Source: Candidatus Fermentibacterota bacterium (GTDB lineage Bacteria > JAFGKV01). Taken from it: 34,141 bases of DNA. The stretch lies in assembly GCA_016928395.1 (NCBI GenBank), contig JAFGKV010000045.1:1-34141 (forward strand), given 5' to 3'. Of the stretch, positions 1 to 7,057 are shown piece after piece (position 1 is the stretch's first letter; the number at the start of each line of letters is the position of its first letter). The position numbers and the translations under genes are program-made. The notes beneath the pieces are model-generated. The model worked only from the letters and a program-made list of their open reading frames with translations. It did not search any database and had not been told where the DNA came from.

Positions 1-4
1 CTAT

Positions 5-59
5 CGGAGCCGCAGCTCCGAGTACGAGTATTCCGAGTACGAGTATGAGTACGAGGTCA
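5..59. repeat. GAGTACGAGTAT tandem repeat with adjacent small hairpin
   Basis: The unit GAGTACGAGTAT occurs at 20-31 (followed by TCC), at 35-46, and as a partial copy from 47. Immediately to the left, CGGAGC (5-10) and GCTCCG (15-20) form a 6-bp inverted repeat around CGCA. The array may continue beyond the window's left edge. No coding frame explains the periodicity. Confidence 0.6.
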
Positions 60-67
60 GGATGTAC

Positions 68-790
68 TCTCAAACAAGTCGGGCCTCGAAGGCGCGGGGT
101 ACACTCAGATTTTCCAAGGGTGAGAGTATGCGGCGCAGCGGGCGGGCACAGAGTCCAGGGCAGAGCTCTGCGAGGAACCGTTGCCTCGTAGGGGCGATCG
201 TCCCTGGTCGCCCGCCAGTGGCTCGGGGTCGGTATCGCTATCGTTGTCGTAATCGCAGTCGACTCGCCGGGCAGTCGAGCATGAGCACGACTTTGCGGGT
301 TCTCTCAAACAAGTGGGGGCCCCGGGCCCGCCCGGACGATACACGGCGTACCTTCCACCCCTCCCCCGTCATTGCCCGACTTGATCGGGCAATCCAGGCC
401 AAAGCGTCTGCACCGAGTTCAGGATCACCCGGTCAAGCCGGGTGATGACATTCGTGCTCCTCACCACACCCGCTCGTTCCATGCCCTGGGTGGGAACGCC
501 TCGCCGCCGTTTCGCGGTGAGGGTGGGCGCCGGCTCCTTCCCGCAGCGTTGGATGCTGGGGCGGCTTTGCGTGAAGTTACAGCTCAGTCGTTTCTCCGCG
601 GCCTCTCCTCACTCTGTTGCCGACTGCCTACCGGCTCGGGGTCGATATCGCTATCGGCGTCGATTACTCGCCCATTCGACTGCGAAGCTGACTGCGAGAG
701 CGATCGCCACGAGATCGCATGATCGCCTGCTCTCACACAAGGGAAGGCCGGGCCGGGCCGGACGATCCATGGCGTACCCTCCGGTCCTGC
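68..790. repeat. two diverged copies of an intergenic repeat unit
   Basis: Three blocks recur in the same order. A 24-bp block beginning GGCTCGGGGTCG occurs at 220-243 and 633-656, differing at one base. TCTCAAACAAG occurs at 68-78 and 301-311, with a one-base variant at 731-741. A block around CCGGACGATNCAYGGCGTACC occurs near 334-354 and 758-778. Spacing between blocks is similar but the intervening bases have diverged. Copy A spans roughly 120-355 and copy B roughly 530-780, with the paired-hairpin element between them. Confidence 0.5.
371..446. repeat. paired-hairpin (BIME/REP-like) element
   Basis: Two perfect 9-bp hairpins sit 30 nt apart. The first is ATTGCCCGA / TCGGGCAAT with loop CTTGA (371-393). 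The second is ATCACCCGG / CCGGGTGAT with loop TCAAG (424-446). The loops are reverse complements of each other, so the two hairpins form a composite inverted pair like a bacterial interspersed mosaic element. Its plus-strand translation includes VIARLDRAIQ, a spurious peptide I recall being common over intergenic repeats in alphaproteobacterial genomes. Confidence 0.7.
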
Positions 791-950
791 AGCGTGAAGT
801 CGCAGCGTAGTGCCGGCAACCGTTCCTGACGCCGCACTTTGCCCTGTCTTGGATCCCGCGAGCCCCACTCGGTACGCCGAATGGCTGGCGAATAATGCGC
901 CAGGCCTCCCTCCGGTTTCCTGAAACCACAGAGTCGCCGTGCCGACCGCC

Positions 951-2378
951 TCACTCTTCCCGCGAAACGATGAACTGGGGACCGTGCGGTATGGAGCACA
1001 TCACGCACCGGGGAGCGTATGCCGCGGCGCCGTAGCCGCGCATACCGCCGGAGGCATTGCGCACCTGTGCAAATCCCCGCTGCAGCAGCAGGCTTGCCGC
1101 CATACTGGAACGCTGGCCCGTGCTGCAGACAGTGATGAGGGGACGATCCAGCGGCAATTCCCGATGCCTGGTACGAAGGTCGGCCGCAGGGATATTCACG
1201 GCACTTCGAATGTGTGACTGGCCGAACTCCTTGGCGCCGCGCACATCCACGATCACCCGGTTGCCTTCATCGAGCACGCGGTCGTGAAGTTCCTGAGACG
1301 AGAGCTGAGGTACATGGGCAGTCGGCAGTCCGTCGGCCGTCCACTCAAACATGCCCCCATCCAGATAGCCGACCACGCGGTCATGCCCTACCTTCTGCAG
1401 CCAGAGCACGGCATCCTCCACCGCCATCTCGTCATCGGCCACCAGCAGGATATCGCTGCCCGGCGGCACGATCCACCCGGCAAAGATGGGGAAGTTCCCA
1501 CCCAGAGGGAGGCTCAAGGCGCCCGGAACATGCTGGCCGCCAAAGGCATCGTAGTCACGAGTATCGACAACCACGGTAGTGCCCAAAGCGGCTGCCTCGT
1601 TGAACGTCTTCGGGTCCATCGGAACCGGGGACGCCAGTGCAGCCACGAGAACCGGCCCCTGCCTGTTCACCTCGCTGCACCTGCTGAAGTGATCGGGCAC
1701 CTCGGGCATGTCGGTGGTCAGAGCTCGCACGAACTCGTCGCGATTGGTGATCTGAAGAGCCCCATTGTGGTGACGCTCATACCCGATGGTGCTGTGCCGC
1801 TTTGACGACATGGAACGCCCGCACAACGATCCGGCGCCATGAGCCGGATACACCTCACAGTAATCAGGGAGAAGGAGCAGCTTCTCATGGAGACTGGCAT
1901 GAAGCGCCTCGGCGAGCTCCGTGGCCCGGGACGGGAAGAGATCGGGACGGCCAACATCGCCGACAAACAGGGCATCGCCGGTGAACACCCCCACCGGGTC
2001 TTCTGATCTCGAACCGTCTCGGAGTACGAAGCATACATGCTCGGGGGTGTGCCCGGGCGTCTCCATCACCTCCAGAGTCATATGCTCAAGGGTAAGCAGA
2101 TCCCCATGGCCGACTCCGACATGGGGAAACGCACAGCCCGCTGACCGGGAGGCATAGATGGCAGCACCGGTCTCCTCCGCCAAGTCGCGATGGCCGGAGA
2201 CAAAATCGGCGTGCAGATGGGTCTGGAGCACGTGGGTGATCCGAACGCCGAGTTCCCTGGCTGCATCCAGGTAGATGCCAGTATCGCGCTCCGGATCGAT
2301 AACGGCGCAGGCGTCAGAGCCCGCCAAGAGATACGAGCTATGGGCGATCTTCTGCACGAAGAAGTGCCGTAGCAGCAT
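951..2378 (-). CDS. MBL-fold hydrolase with two rhodanese domains (persulfide dioxygenase-like)
   Basis: Predicted cytoplasmic enzyme of sulfane-sulfur metabolism, 475 aa. Residues 1-210 form a metallo-beta-lactamase domain with the metal motif THLHADF (53-59), H63, PGHTPEH (H110), TGD (D135) and PAHG (H180), the layout of ETHE1-like persulfide dioxygenases. Two rhodanese domains follow, at roughly 265-355 and 375-455. The second has an active-site loop VCSTGQRS with its cysteine. The first has VADDEMAVEDA at that place and no cysteine, so it is probably structural. The ATG start follows GGAGG at good spacing. The gene stands alone with long non-coding stretches on both sides. Family assignment is firm; oxidation of glutathione persulfide or a similar thiol persulfide is inferred. 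Confidence 0.85.
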   Translation of the reverse strand: MLLRHFFVQKIAHSSYLLAGSDACAVIDPERDTGIYLDAARELGVRITHVLQTHLHADFVSGHRDLAEETGAAIYASRSAGCAFPHVGVGHGDLLTLEHMTLEVMETPGHTPEHVCFVLRDGSRSEDPVGVFTGDALFVGDVGRPDLFPSRATELAEALHASLHEKLLLLPDYCEVYPAHGAGSLCGRSMSSKRHSTIGYERHHNGALQITNRDEFVRALTTDMPEVPDHFSRCSEVNRQGPVLVAALASPVPMDPKTFNEAAALGTTVVVDTRDYDAFGGQHVPGALSLPLGGNFPIFAGWIVPPGSDILLVADDEMAVEDAVLWLQKVGHDRVVGYLDGGMFEWTADGLPTAHVPQLSSQELHDRVLDEGNRVIVDVRGAKEFGQSHIRSAVNIPAADLRTRHRELPLDRPLITVCSTGQRSSMAASLLLQRGFAQVRNASGGMRGYGAAAYAPRCVMCSIPHGPQFIVSREE

Positions 2379-2768
2379 GAGAACCTCCGTGGGGGAAGGA
2401 CTGAAGTAGCGGCCTTAGGTCGGTACCAGTGATCATGACGAAGCCTTCACTGGCAGCAGACCCATGGGCATCCTGCTTGAGACAGAGCAGAGTACGGTGT
2501 CACGAGTCAACACACACCCGCTCGGTCCCCGCTGTCCATGTCCAGTGCGAGAGACCGAGACCGGGGCCGCGCGGCCATTCCACTATGGGGACAGCGTCGT
2601 CTCCAGGTCGGCATCGTGGATGCGGTGCCCAACAAGGAATCTCAGCAGGAGTGCGCGTTGGGTGGGCTGGGCGGGGTCACATCGGGGTAGGTCGCCGTCA
2701 AGGGAATGCACTGCCTCGAACCGACTGCCGCGCCGCTGAGGAAACGGTGGCGCCCCTCCTCCGTTCTG
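2379..2768. other. intergenic gap upstream of the MBL-rhodanese gene
   Basis: About 390 bases separate the start of the MBL-rhodanese gene from the 3' end of the PATAN protein gene, both on the minus strand. The promoter of the MBL gene should lie here. I found the ribosome site (GGAGG just upstream of 2378) but no convincing -35/-10 pair. Plus-strand frames crossing it lack a ribosome site and run antisense into the next gene, so I call none. Confidence 0.5.
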
Positions 2769-3488
2769 TCAGGCAGACTCCGGAATCTGGACACGCGAAA
2801 GCACGAGGTCGGCGGCCTTCTTGAACGCGAAATGGAGCTGGCCCAGGCCTGCCTGGCCCTTGGCCACAGCGCCAAGGAGCAGCAACGGGCCAATGCTCCT
2901 GGCCGCGACCCACGCACCTTCGCCGCCCCAGTAAATCTGTTCCCAAGCCGTATCGGCGCCTTTCCATATCTTGACGCAGGTCCGAAGGGCGGCATACTCT
3001 GCGGTTCCCTCGGCGGGGGGTGCGGGCCACGCCGCCAGGATTCGGGCGTCCTTGTCCACCAACCATGCGACCTTGAGCGCAACTGCGGCCCCCGTCATGC
3101 AGCCGGTGAGGAGGTCTGCCAATGCCGCCTCATCGCCCAATTGCTCCCGCCAGCGCCGTTGGTGATCGGCCTCGGCCTTGGCTCGCTCATCCATGCGTCG
3201 AAGACCTTCCAGGAGAAGGTGCTGGACATCCTTCTTTATCGTGGTGACATCGCTCATTCTGCCCTTGTCAAAGCTGAACTTCCCTTCCACCCACTCCAGC
3301 AGGTCGTAGATCACCCCTTCCCCCTTGAGATCCCCAGCCTCTGCGTGAACAATCGTCCCATTATGGTAATACACCACGGCCTCGCGGTCTCCGTTGGAGA
3401 ACGCAAGTGAACCGGTGAGTCGCCCGATCAACGGTATCTGCAGTAGGTCGGGAACGCTGAGATCGCCCAGTGTGCCTTTCAACGACAT
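2769..3488 (-). CDS. PATAN (DUF4388) protein with C-terminal Roadblock-like domain
   Basis: 239-aa cytoplasmic signalling protein, last gene of the Mgl-type operon. The N-terminal ~90 residues read as a PATAN/DUF4388 domain (start MSLKGTLGDLSVPDLLQ, then SGSLAF-type strand, GTIVHAE and GKFSFDKG). A charged helix follows. The last ~110 residues have strand-helix-strand-strand-helix order (ALKVAWLVDKDARILAAW to LHFAFKKAADLVLSR) resembling a Roadblock/LC7 fold; this second domain is inference. I chose the ATG at 3488, preceded by GGAGGTGA at ideal spacing, over an upstream TTG at 3512 that overlaps the mglA stop and lacks a ribosome site. The gap to mglA is 16 nt, so the two are co-transcribed. 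PATAN domains often act as adaptors in two-component and GTPase circuits. Confidence 0.75.
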   Translation of the reverse strand: MSLKGTLGDLSVPDLLQIPLIGRLTGSLAFSNGDREAVVYYHNGTIVHAEAGDLKGEGVIYDLLEWVEGKFSFDKGRMSDVTTIKKDVQHLLLEGLRRMDERAKAEADHQRRWREQLGDEAALADLLTGCMTGAAVALKVAWLVDKDARILAAWPAPPAEGTAEYAALRTCVKIWKGADTAWEQIYWGGEGAWVAARSIGPLLLLGAVAKGQAGLGQLHFAFKKAADLVLSRVQIPESA

Positions 3489-3504
3489 GCCATCACCTCC
3501 CCCT

Positions 3505-4083
3505 TCACTCAAAACGAGAGAGGACTTCCTTCATAACCGTGCGGACGGTGTCCAGGACTCCGGCTCCCTGTGTAGCAACCGATGCAAACCTCGGCCAGGA
3601 ATCCGCCCTGAGATCGGCGTCGAGATCCTCGACCGTCAGGATTCCATCCATATCCCTCTTATTATACTGCAGTACCACTGGCACCGGGCCCGGCTGCAGC
3701 CCGTAGGAGGCCATGTTCTCCAGCATGCCACGGAGGCTCTCCACGTTGTCGGGCCTTCGCGACGCCTGCGAGTCAGCCACGAACACAACCCCGTCGGCTC
3801 CCGATAGCACAATCCGGCGACTCGCCTCGTAGTACACCTGACCAGGCACGGTGTAGAGATGGAACCTTGTCTTGAATCCCTGGATCTCTCCCAACTCCAG
3901 CGGGAAAAAATCAAAGAACAGAGTCCGCTCCTGCTCCGTATCAAGGGTGATCAACTGCCCCTTCCGGTCATCTGTGAGACGCGAGTACATGTAGACAAGA
4001 TTCGTAGTCTTCCCGCTCATACCGGGCCCATAGTATACGATCTTAAAGTTGATCTCCCGAGTCGCAAAGTTGATGGTTGACAC
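3505..4083 (-). CDS. mglA: MglA-family small Ras-like GTPase
   Basis: 192-aa bacterial small GTPase. The P-loop is GPGMSGKTT (residues 19-27). The switch II region is TVPGQ (78-82), where the usual DxxG aspartate is replaced as is characteristic of MglA. The base-recognition motif is NKRD (141-144). MglA switches between GTP and GDP states and sets cell polarity and motility in Myxococcus; its GTP hydrolysis is stimulated by the Roadblock protein MglB. The start is GTG at 4083, sharing a base with the TAG stop of the upstream Roadblock gene (TAGTG), which indicates translational coupling. No membrane segment or signal is present. Identity as a MglA-type GTPase is firm; the process it controls here is not shown by the sequence. 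Confidence 0.93.
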   Translation of the reverse strand: MSTINFATREINFKIVYYGPGMSGKTTNLVYMYSRLTDDRKGQLITLDTEQERTLFFDFFPLELGEIQGFKTRFHLYTVPGQVYYEASRRIVLSGADGVVFVADSQASRRPDNVESLRGMLENMASYGLQPGPVPVVLQYNKRDMDGILTVEDLDADLRADSWPRFASVATQGAGVLDTVRTVMKEVLSRFE

Positions 4084-4571
4084 TACTCGCTGAATATTCT
4101 GTCAATAAGGCTTGAGGCAAATTCCTTGAACTGCGCCACGATGAGTTCCTCACGATCTGTTCGCTCGCGAGACACGCTCATAAGCGCTGCGAGCCCATCT
4201 GCGGCACGCTTGGCGTGAAGACGCACGAGCCCGATACGCTGGGAGTCCTCGAACACCGCTATGAGCATGGCTGTACCGGCCACCAAAGAGATATGCACAT
4301 GCCGTGATGCGCCTTGCTGGAACAAGATGGAAAATTCCTTCTCACCGATGAGTGCGGCAACCTGTCTCGTTGCGGCAAATGAGCCCGCTACCAGGGTCGC
4401 AAGGGCCGTAATATTCAGAAAGGAGGTTGTGCCACGAGCCGAAATGGTGTGGCCGTCCTTGGTGATAAGTATGGCACACAGCGACCCACTCTTTTCTATC
4501 AACGTATCAAGAACATCTTCAATTCTCTCACGTTCATCAGACAACATGATAACTTTACTGAGAGGGCTCAT
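4083..4571 (-). CDS. Roadblock/LC7 domain protein, likely MglB-like GAP partner
   Basis: 162-aa protein with a Roadblock/LC7 core: a strand-rich region SGSLCAILITKDGHTISARG, a helix with ITALATLVAGSFAATRQVAALIG, then KEFSILFQQG and HVHISLVAGTAMLIAVFED before a helix ending near residue 135. Position directly upstream of mglA with a one-base overlap is the classic mglB-mglA arrangement, so a GTPase-activating role is a reasonable inference. The length is close to that of Myxococcus MglB (about 159 aa). The ATG start has a GGAGAAGG ribosome site. The C-terminal extension (REELIVAQFKEFASSLIDR) is a predicted helix. Confidence 0.82.
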   Translation of the reverse strand: MSPLSKVIMLSDERERIEDVLDTLIEKSGSLCAILITKDGHTISARGTTSFLNITALATLVAGSFAATRQVAALIGEKEFSILFQQGASRHVHISLVAGTAMLIAVFEDSQRIGLVRLHAKRAADGLAALMSVSRERTDREELIVAQFKEFASSLIDRIFSE

Positions 4572-4590
4572 TCCTTCTCCTGCCGTTGGA

Positions 4591-5613
4591 TTACTTCATG
4601 ACTCTCTTGAGCAACTCGAATGCATCATCAATTCGGTTTTTCTGCAGCAGTATTGACACATCTGCCAGGCTATCCATGAGCGAAGTGTCTCCGTCCTCCG
4701 CGGCTTTGTCGATCCCCATATCCAGAAGCGATTGAACCGCGTCGCGCATCTCTCCAATGGTGCGGGCGGCCGCCAACGCCACCCTAAGCCGTTCTCGCAG
4801 CTCGCCGCCCGCCCGATGGGCTCTTGGCGCCTCCCCGGCAGAGGTCACCCGATCCGACCACGCATCGAGGAGCAGCAGTACATCCCGATCGACAGCGGTT
4901 TCCACGAAGCTGAACCAGCCATCCGCTATGTCCTGGGCATGCCCCAGAGGATCCTTGCACCGGACACCGGAGGCATAGGCGGCAATGGGCTCTCCATCAC
5001 GAATCCATACAGTGAGTTGCTCCGCGGAGCTGTCTACCGGCTCGATGACCAAGCGCCCACTGCGGCGCTCGGCCTCCAGCATCGGCAGGATGACCCTGAT
5101 GCCCCCGCCTGGCAACGCCCCACTCAGGGCAAAGTTGGATCGGGAGGCAACCCTCACTCCTGCCCCACACTCAAGGAAGGAGCATAGCGCCTCCTCATCG
5201 TCGTAGGAACATGACCAGGCGCGAAGCGAGCGAAGAAGTTCGCGATTCACGAAGTCCGAGCCCTCACCCACAACGCACATGACCGCGGACACGCACAATG
5301 GGGAGGAGCGAAAGCCCACAAGCCACTCGACCGGGACTTCACCCAGCACGGCGCTATCCACCAGCAGTCCGTCGGCGTAGTGTCCCGTGAGCCAGCACTG
5401 GGCCTGGGAGAGACTCGACAGCCCCATGACCTCCACCGGCATGCGCCCCGAGACTCGCCCCGCAAGGTGCTGGGTCTTCTCCGGGCCTACGACCGCCAAT
5501 CGAAGGCCGCGTGCCTCTCGTTGCCGGCCGCCCACCAAGCGAATGCCCGCAGAATCCGGCGAAGGGCGATCGTCATGCAAAGTCTGCTGGTCCGGCGACG
5601 CGGTCATGAGCAT
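4591..5613 (-). CDS. receiver-like plus PATAN domain signalling protein
   Basis: 340-aa protein without a close recognisable family match over its full length. After ~30 variable residues comes a segment resembling a degenerate response-regulator receiver (RLAVVGPEKT, then DGLLVDSAV). A PATAN/DUF4388-like domain follows (SGALPGGGIRVILPMLEAE, SGRLVIEP, GEPIAAYASG), and the C-terminus is helical (ADVSILLQKNRIDDAFELL). The start is uncertain: ATG at 5613 and ATG at 5607 are both downstream of AGGT, while an earlier TTG at 5640 has no ribosome site. It lies between two Roadblock genes in the same operon, 19 nt from the next gene, and is presumably an adaptor in the GTPase circuit. Domain calls are from pattern only. 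Confidence 0.6.
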   Translation of the reverse strand: MLMTASPDQQTLHDDRPSPDSAGIRLVGGRQREARGLRLAVVGPEKTQHLAGRVSGRMPVEVMGLSSLSQAQCWLTGHYADGLLVDSAVLGEVPVEWLVGFRSSPLCVSAVMCVVGEGSDFVNRELLRSLRAWSCSYDDEEALCSFLECGAGVRVASRSNFALSGALPGGGIRVILPMLEAERRSGRLVIEPVDSSAEQLTVWIRDGEPIAAYASGVRCKDPLGHAQDIADGWFSFVETAVDRDVLLLLDAWSDRVTSAGEAPRAHRAGGELRERLRVALAAARTIGEMRDAVQSLLDMGIDKAAEDGDTSLMDSLADVSILLQKNRIDDAFELLKRVMK

Positions 5614-5667
5614 ACCTGCCAACTCACCGGTACCGGCCAATGGCTACGCAGATCAACCGCCGCCTGA

Positions 5668-6018
5668 CTACAGCTCCGACGCCAACTGCTCGGCCGCCTT
5701 GCGAACGGCTATACGGATGGCGCCCAGATTTCCTCCGGTGGTGGCGGTGGCGGCCAGCATCGCTTGGTCACTCACGCCCTTCAAGAAAGCGACGCCCTGG
5801 TCAAATTCCATCATAGCCTGATTGAAGGCCCCCTGCTCCAAACCACTGCCCATCATCTCGGCGGTACCGAGCCCAGTAGAAATGATGGCGCCCACCGCTT
5901 CCACATCGACGCTCGAAGACGCGATGGCTTCTATCACAAACCCATCACGACTCACCAGAATTGCCGAGGTGATTCCCGGGGTCTTCCCCAATGTCTCCAA
6001 GGTGTCCTTCATTGCCAT
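5668..6018 (-). CDS. Roadblock/LC7 domain protein
   Basis: 116-aa stand-alone Roadblock/LC7 protein, first gene of the five-gene minus-strand operon. It shows the family pattern: ITSAILVSRDGFVIEAIAS, a helix with VDVEAVGAIISTGLGTAEMM, then MEFDQGVAFLKGV and QAMLAATATTGGNLGAIR before the final amphipathic helix. Its ~120-residue length is the typical minimal Roadblock unit; such proteins dimerise and act as GTPase regulators or scaffolds. The ATG at 6018 follows AAGGAGAA, and that ribosome site lies inside a perfect 8-bp inverted repeat (separate entry). Confidence 0.85.
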   Translation of the reverse strand: MAMKDTLETLGKTPGITSAILVSRDGFVIEAIASSSVDVEAVGAIISTGLGTAEMMGSGLEQGAFNQAMMEFDQGVAFLKGVSDQAMLAATATTGGNLGAIRIAVRKAAEQLASEL

Positions 6019-6024
6019 CCCAAA

Positions 6025-6043
6025 TTCTCCTTCCCAAGGAGAA
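6025..6043 (-). promoter_or_regulatory. perfect inverted repeat sequestering a ribosome binding site
   Basis: In the minus-strand transcript TTCTCCTT pairs with AAGGAGAA across a GGG loop (8-bp perfect stem). The right arm is the Shine-Dalgarno sequence of the Roadblock gene starting at 6018. The stem would block ribosome access unless opened, so translational control is possible. This could also be chance, because the arm is simply the complement of a ribosome site. Confidence 0.45.
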
Positions 6044-6272
6044 GGCCCTCAGCCTTCCCCGCAGACGTCCTCGCGTCACGGCACTCCTGTCCAATGCCGG
6101 CAGAAAGGCTTTCAGAAGCCAACAGCGCGGTCAGGACTGGCGTGCCATGACGGCGATCCGGGATGGCCAGCGGACAAGCCAACCCAGATACCCGTGAAAA
6201 CAAGAACAAAATACTCACGCGTGGGAGGGCAAGGCAAGGCAAACCGCAATCCCACGCACAGACACACGGAGC

Positions 6273-6302
6273 ATGGCCCGTGCCATTCCTGAGAGAGCTC
6301 AG
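6273..6302. promoter_or_regulatory. inverted repeats upstream of the sigma-54 promoter
   Basis: ATGGC/GCCAT with a 4-nt centre (6273-6286) and CTGAG/CTCAG with a 4-nt centre (6289-6302) lie about 45-70 bases before the -24 element. That is within the range where enhancer-binding proteins of sigma-54 promoters bind. Neither matches an activator site that I can name. Confidence 0.3.
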
Positions 6303-6344
6303 TGTGTTCGCGACGGTAATCCAGACCCTTGGTTCAGATGTCAA

Positions 6345-6360
6345 TGGCACAACAGTTGCA
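6345..6360 (+). promoter_or_regulatory. sigma-54 (-24/-12) promoter of the hydrogenase operon
   Basis: TGGCAC, five bases, TTGCA: an exact match to the sigma-54 consensus. The invariant GG (6346-6347) and GC (6358-6359) are 12 bases apart, as required. Expected transcription start is near 6371, leaving a leader of about 200 nt before the ATG at 6572. Several bacterial hydrogenase operons are sigma-54 dependent (for example hup/hox systems with HoxA/HupR-type activators), which supports the assignment. Confidence 0.85.
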
Positions 6361-6571
6361 GACTTCCTGCCACGAACAGCGCCATGACTCCACCATCGGC
6401 GTCTGAGTGCACCCAAAACACCGGCTCGTGGAATCGTAGCGGCGGGATGTTTGCCTCAGCCGTTCGCTGCGCTGCCTCCGCTCGGATGGACTGAATGCGT
6501 AGGGCATTTCCGAATGCCTGTATCGTTTTGAGACATACTTCTGGTTGTACGCCTGCTCAAGGAGGAAAACC

Positions 6572-7057
6572 ATGGCCGATGACAATGCTGCGATCCACCA
6601 GGTGTCACACTTTCTCGCCGCCCTCGCTCACGCCTGTGAGACAAACCTGGGCCGGAGCAGCCTGTCGCTCTCGGTTCTCGCCGGCAAGAAATTCGGCAGA
6701 GAGGCCGTGCAGGCTTCAGAGCAGACCACCGACCCGTTCAGGGCCGTGGAGATCCTGAGGGACGCCCTGACTGCCCGCGGCATCATGTGGGATTTCGCAC
6801 CCTTCGCGGGGGACAAGGGCACAGTCTTCGAGGAAGACGGAAAGAAGCGGATCCGGCTTGAGTTTCACACGTGCATGGTGCGCAACGCCCTGTTCAGGTA
6901 CGCTCATGACCAGAAACTGTCTCTCTGCTACATGTCCCATGGCGTGTTCGCCGGCGCCATGGAACGGGTCATGCCAAATACCACGGTCCATTTGGAGATC
7001 ATTCACGCTGGTCCCAATGCATGTCTGAAGGATCTGATCTGGGAGGATGCGTCATGA
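6572..7057 (+). CDS. V4R-like domain protein, first gene of hydrogenase operon
   Basis: 161-aa soluble protein that I do not match confidently to a named family. It resembles V4R-type (4-vinyl reductase) small-molecule-binding domains or ATC-hydrolase-like proteins. Cysteines C101 (in HTCMVRNA), C119 (LSLCYMSHG) and C151 (PNACLKDL) align in spacing with C183, C201 and C232 of the ferredoxin fusion three genes downstream, and the flanking residues also match (CxVR; AVEILRDAL versus AIQVVRDSL). The two therefore look like paralogous domains. The ATG at 6572 follows AAGGAGG with ideal spacing; an upstream TTG at 6545 has none. Its stop overlaps the hydrogenase small-subunit start (ATGA), indicating translational coupling. 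A sensing, assembly or electron-transfer accessory role is inferred from context only. Confidence 0.75.
   Translation: MADDNAAIHQVSHFLAALAHACETNLGRSSLSLSVLAGKKFGREAVQASEQTTDPFRAVEILRDALTARGIMWDFAPFAGDKGTVFEEDGKKRIRLEFHTCMVRNALFRYAHDQKLSLCYMSHGVFAGAMERVMPNTTVHLEIIHAGPNACLKDLIWEDAS

Larger units (their letters stand above)
1..950. other. gene-free repeat-rich region
   Basis: I see no convincing gene here. Open frames are short, overlap on both strands and translate to low-complexity Arg/Ser/Pro-rich peptides. The stretch holds a short tandem repeat near the left edge, two diverged copies of a longer unit, and a paired-hairpin element. A 6-bp inverted repeat with a 2-nt loop (GGTTTC/GAAACC, near 914-927) lies just downstream of the minus-strand gene ending at 951. 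It has no T-run, so it is at best a weak terminator. Confidence 0.7.
6019..6571. other. divergent regulatory region between mgl and hydrogenase operons
   Basis: 553 bases separate the divergent operons. On the minus side there is the leader hairpin over the ribosome site of the first Roadblock gene. On the plus side lie two small inverted repeats (6273-6302), a sigma-54 promoter (6345-6360) and a ~200-nt leader before the first hydrogenase-operon gene. I see no gene in it. Confidence 0.7.

Noticed and set aside
1-60. Possible CRISPR or phase-variable array
   Set aside because: Units are only 12-15 bp, imperfect and without regular spacers; no cas genes are present.
2429-2824. Small plus-strand gene in the gap before the PATAN gene
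   Set aside because: No ribosome site, low-complexity translation, and it runs antisense into the PATAN gene.
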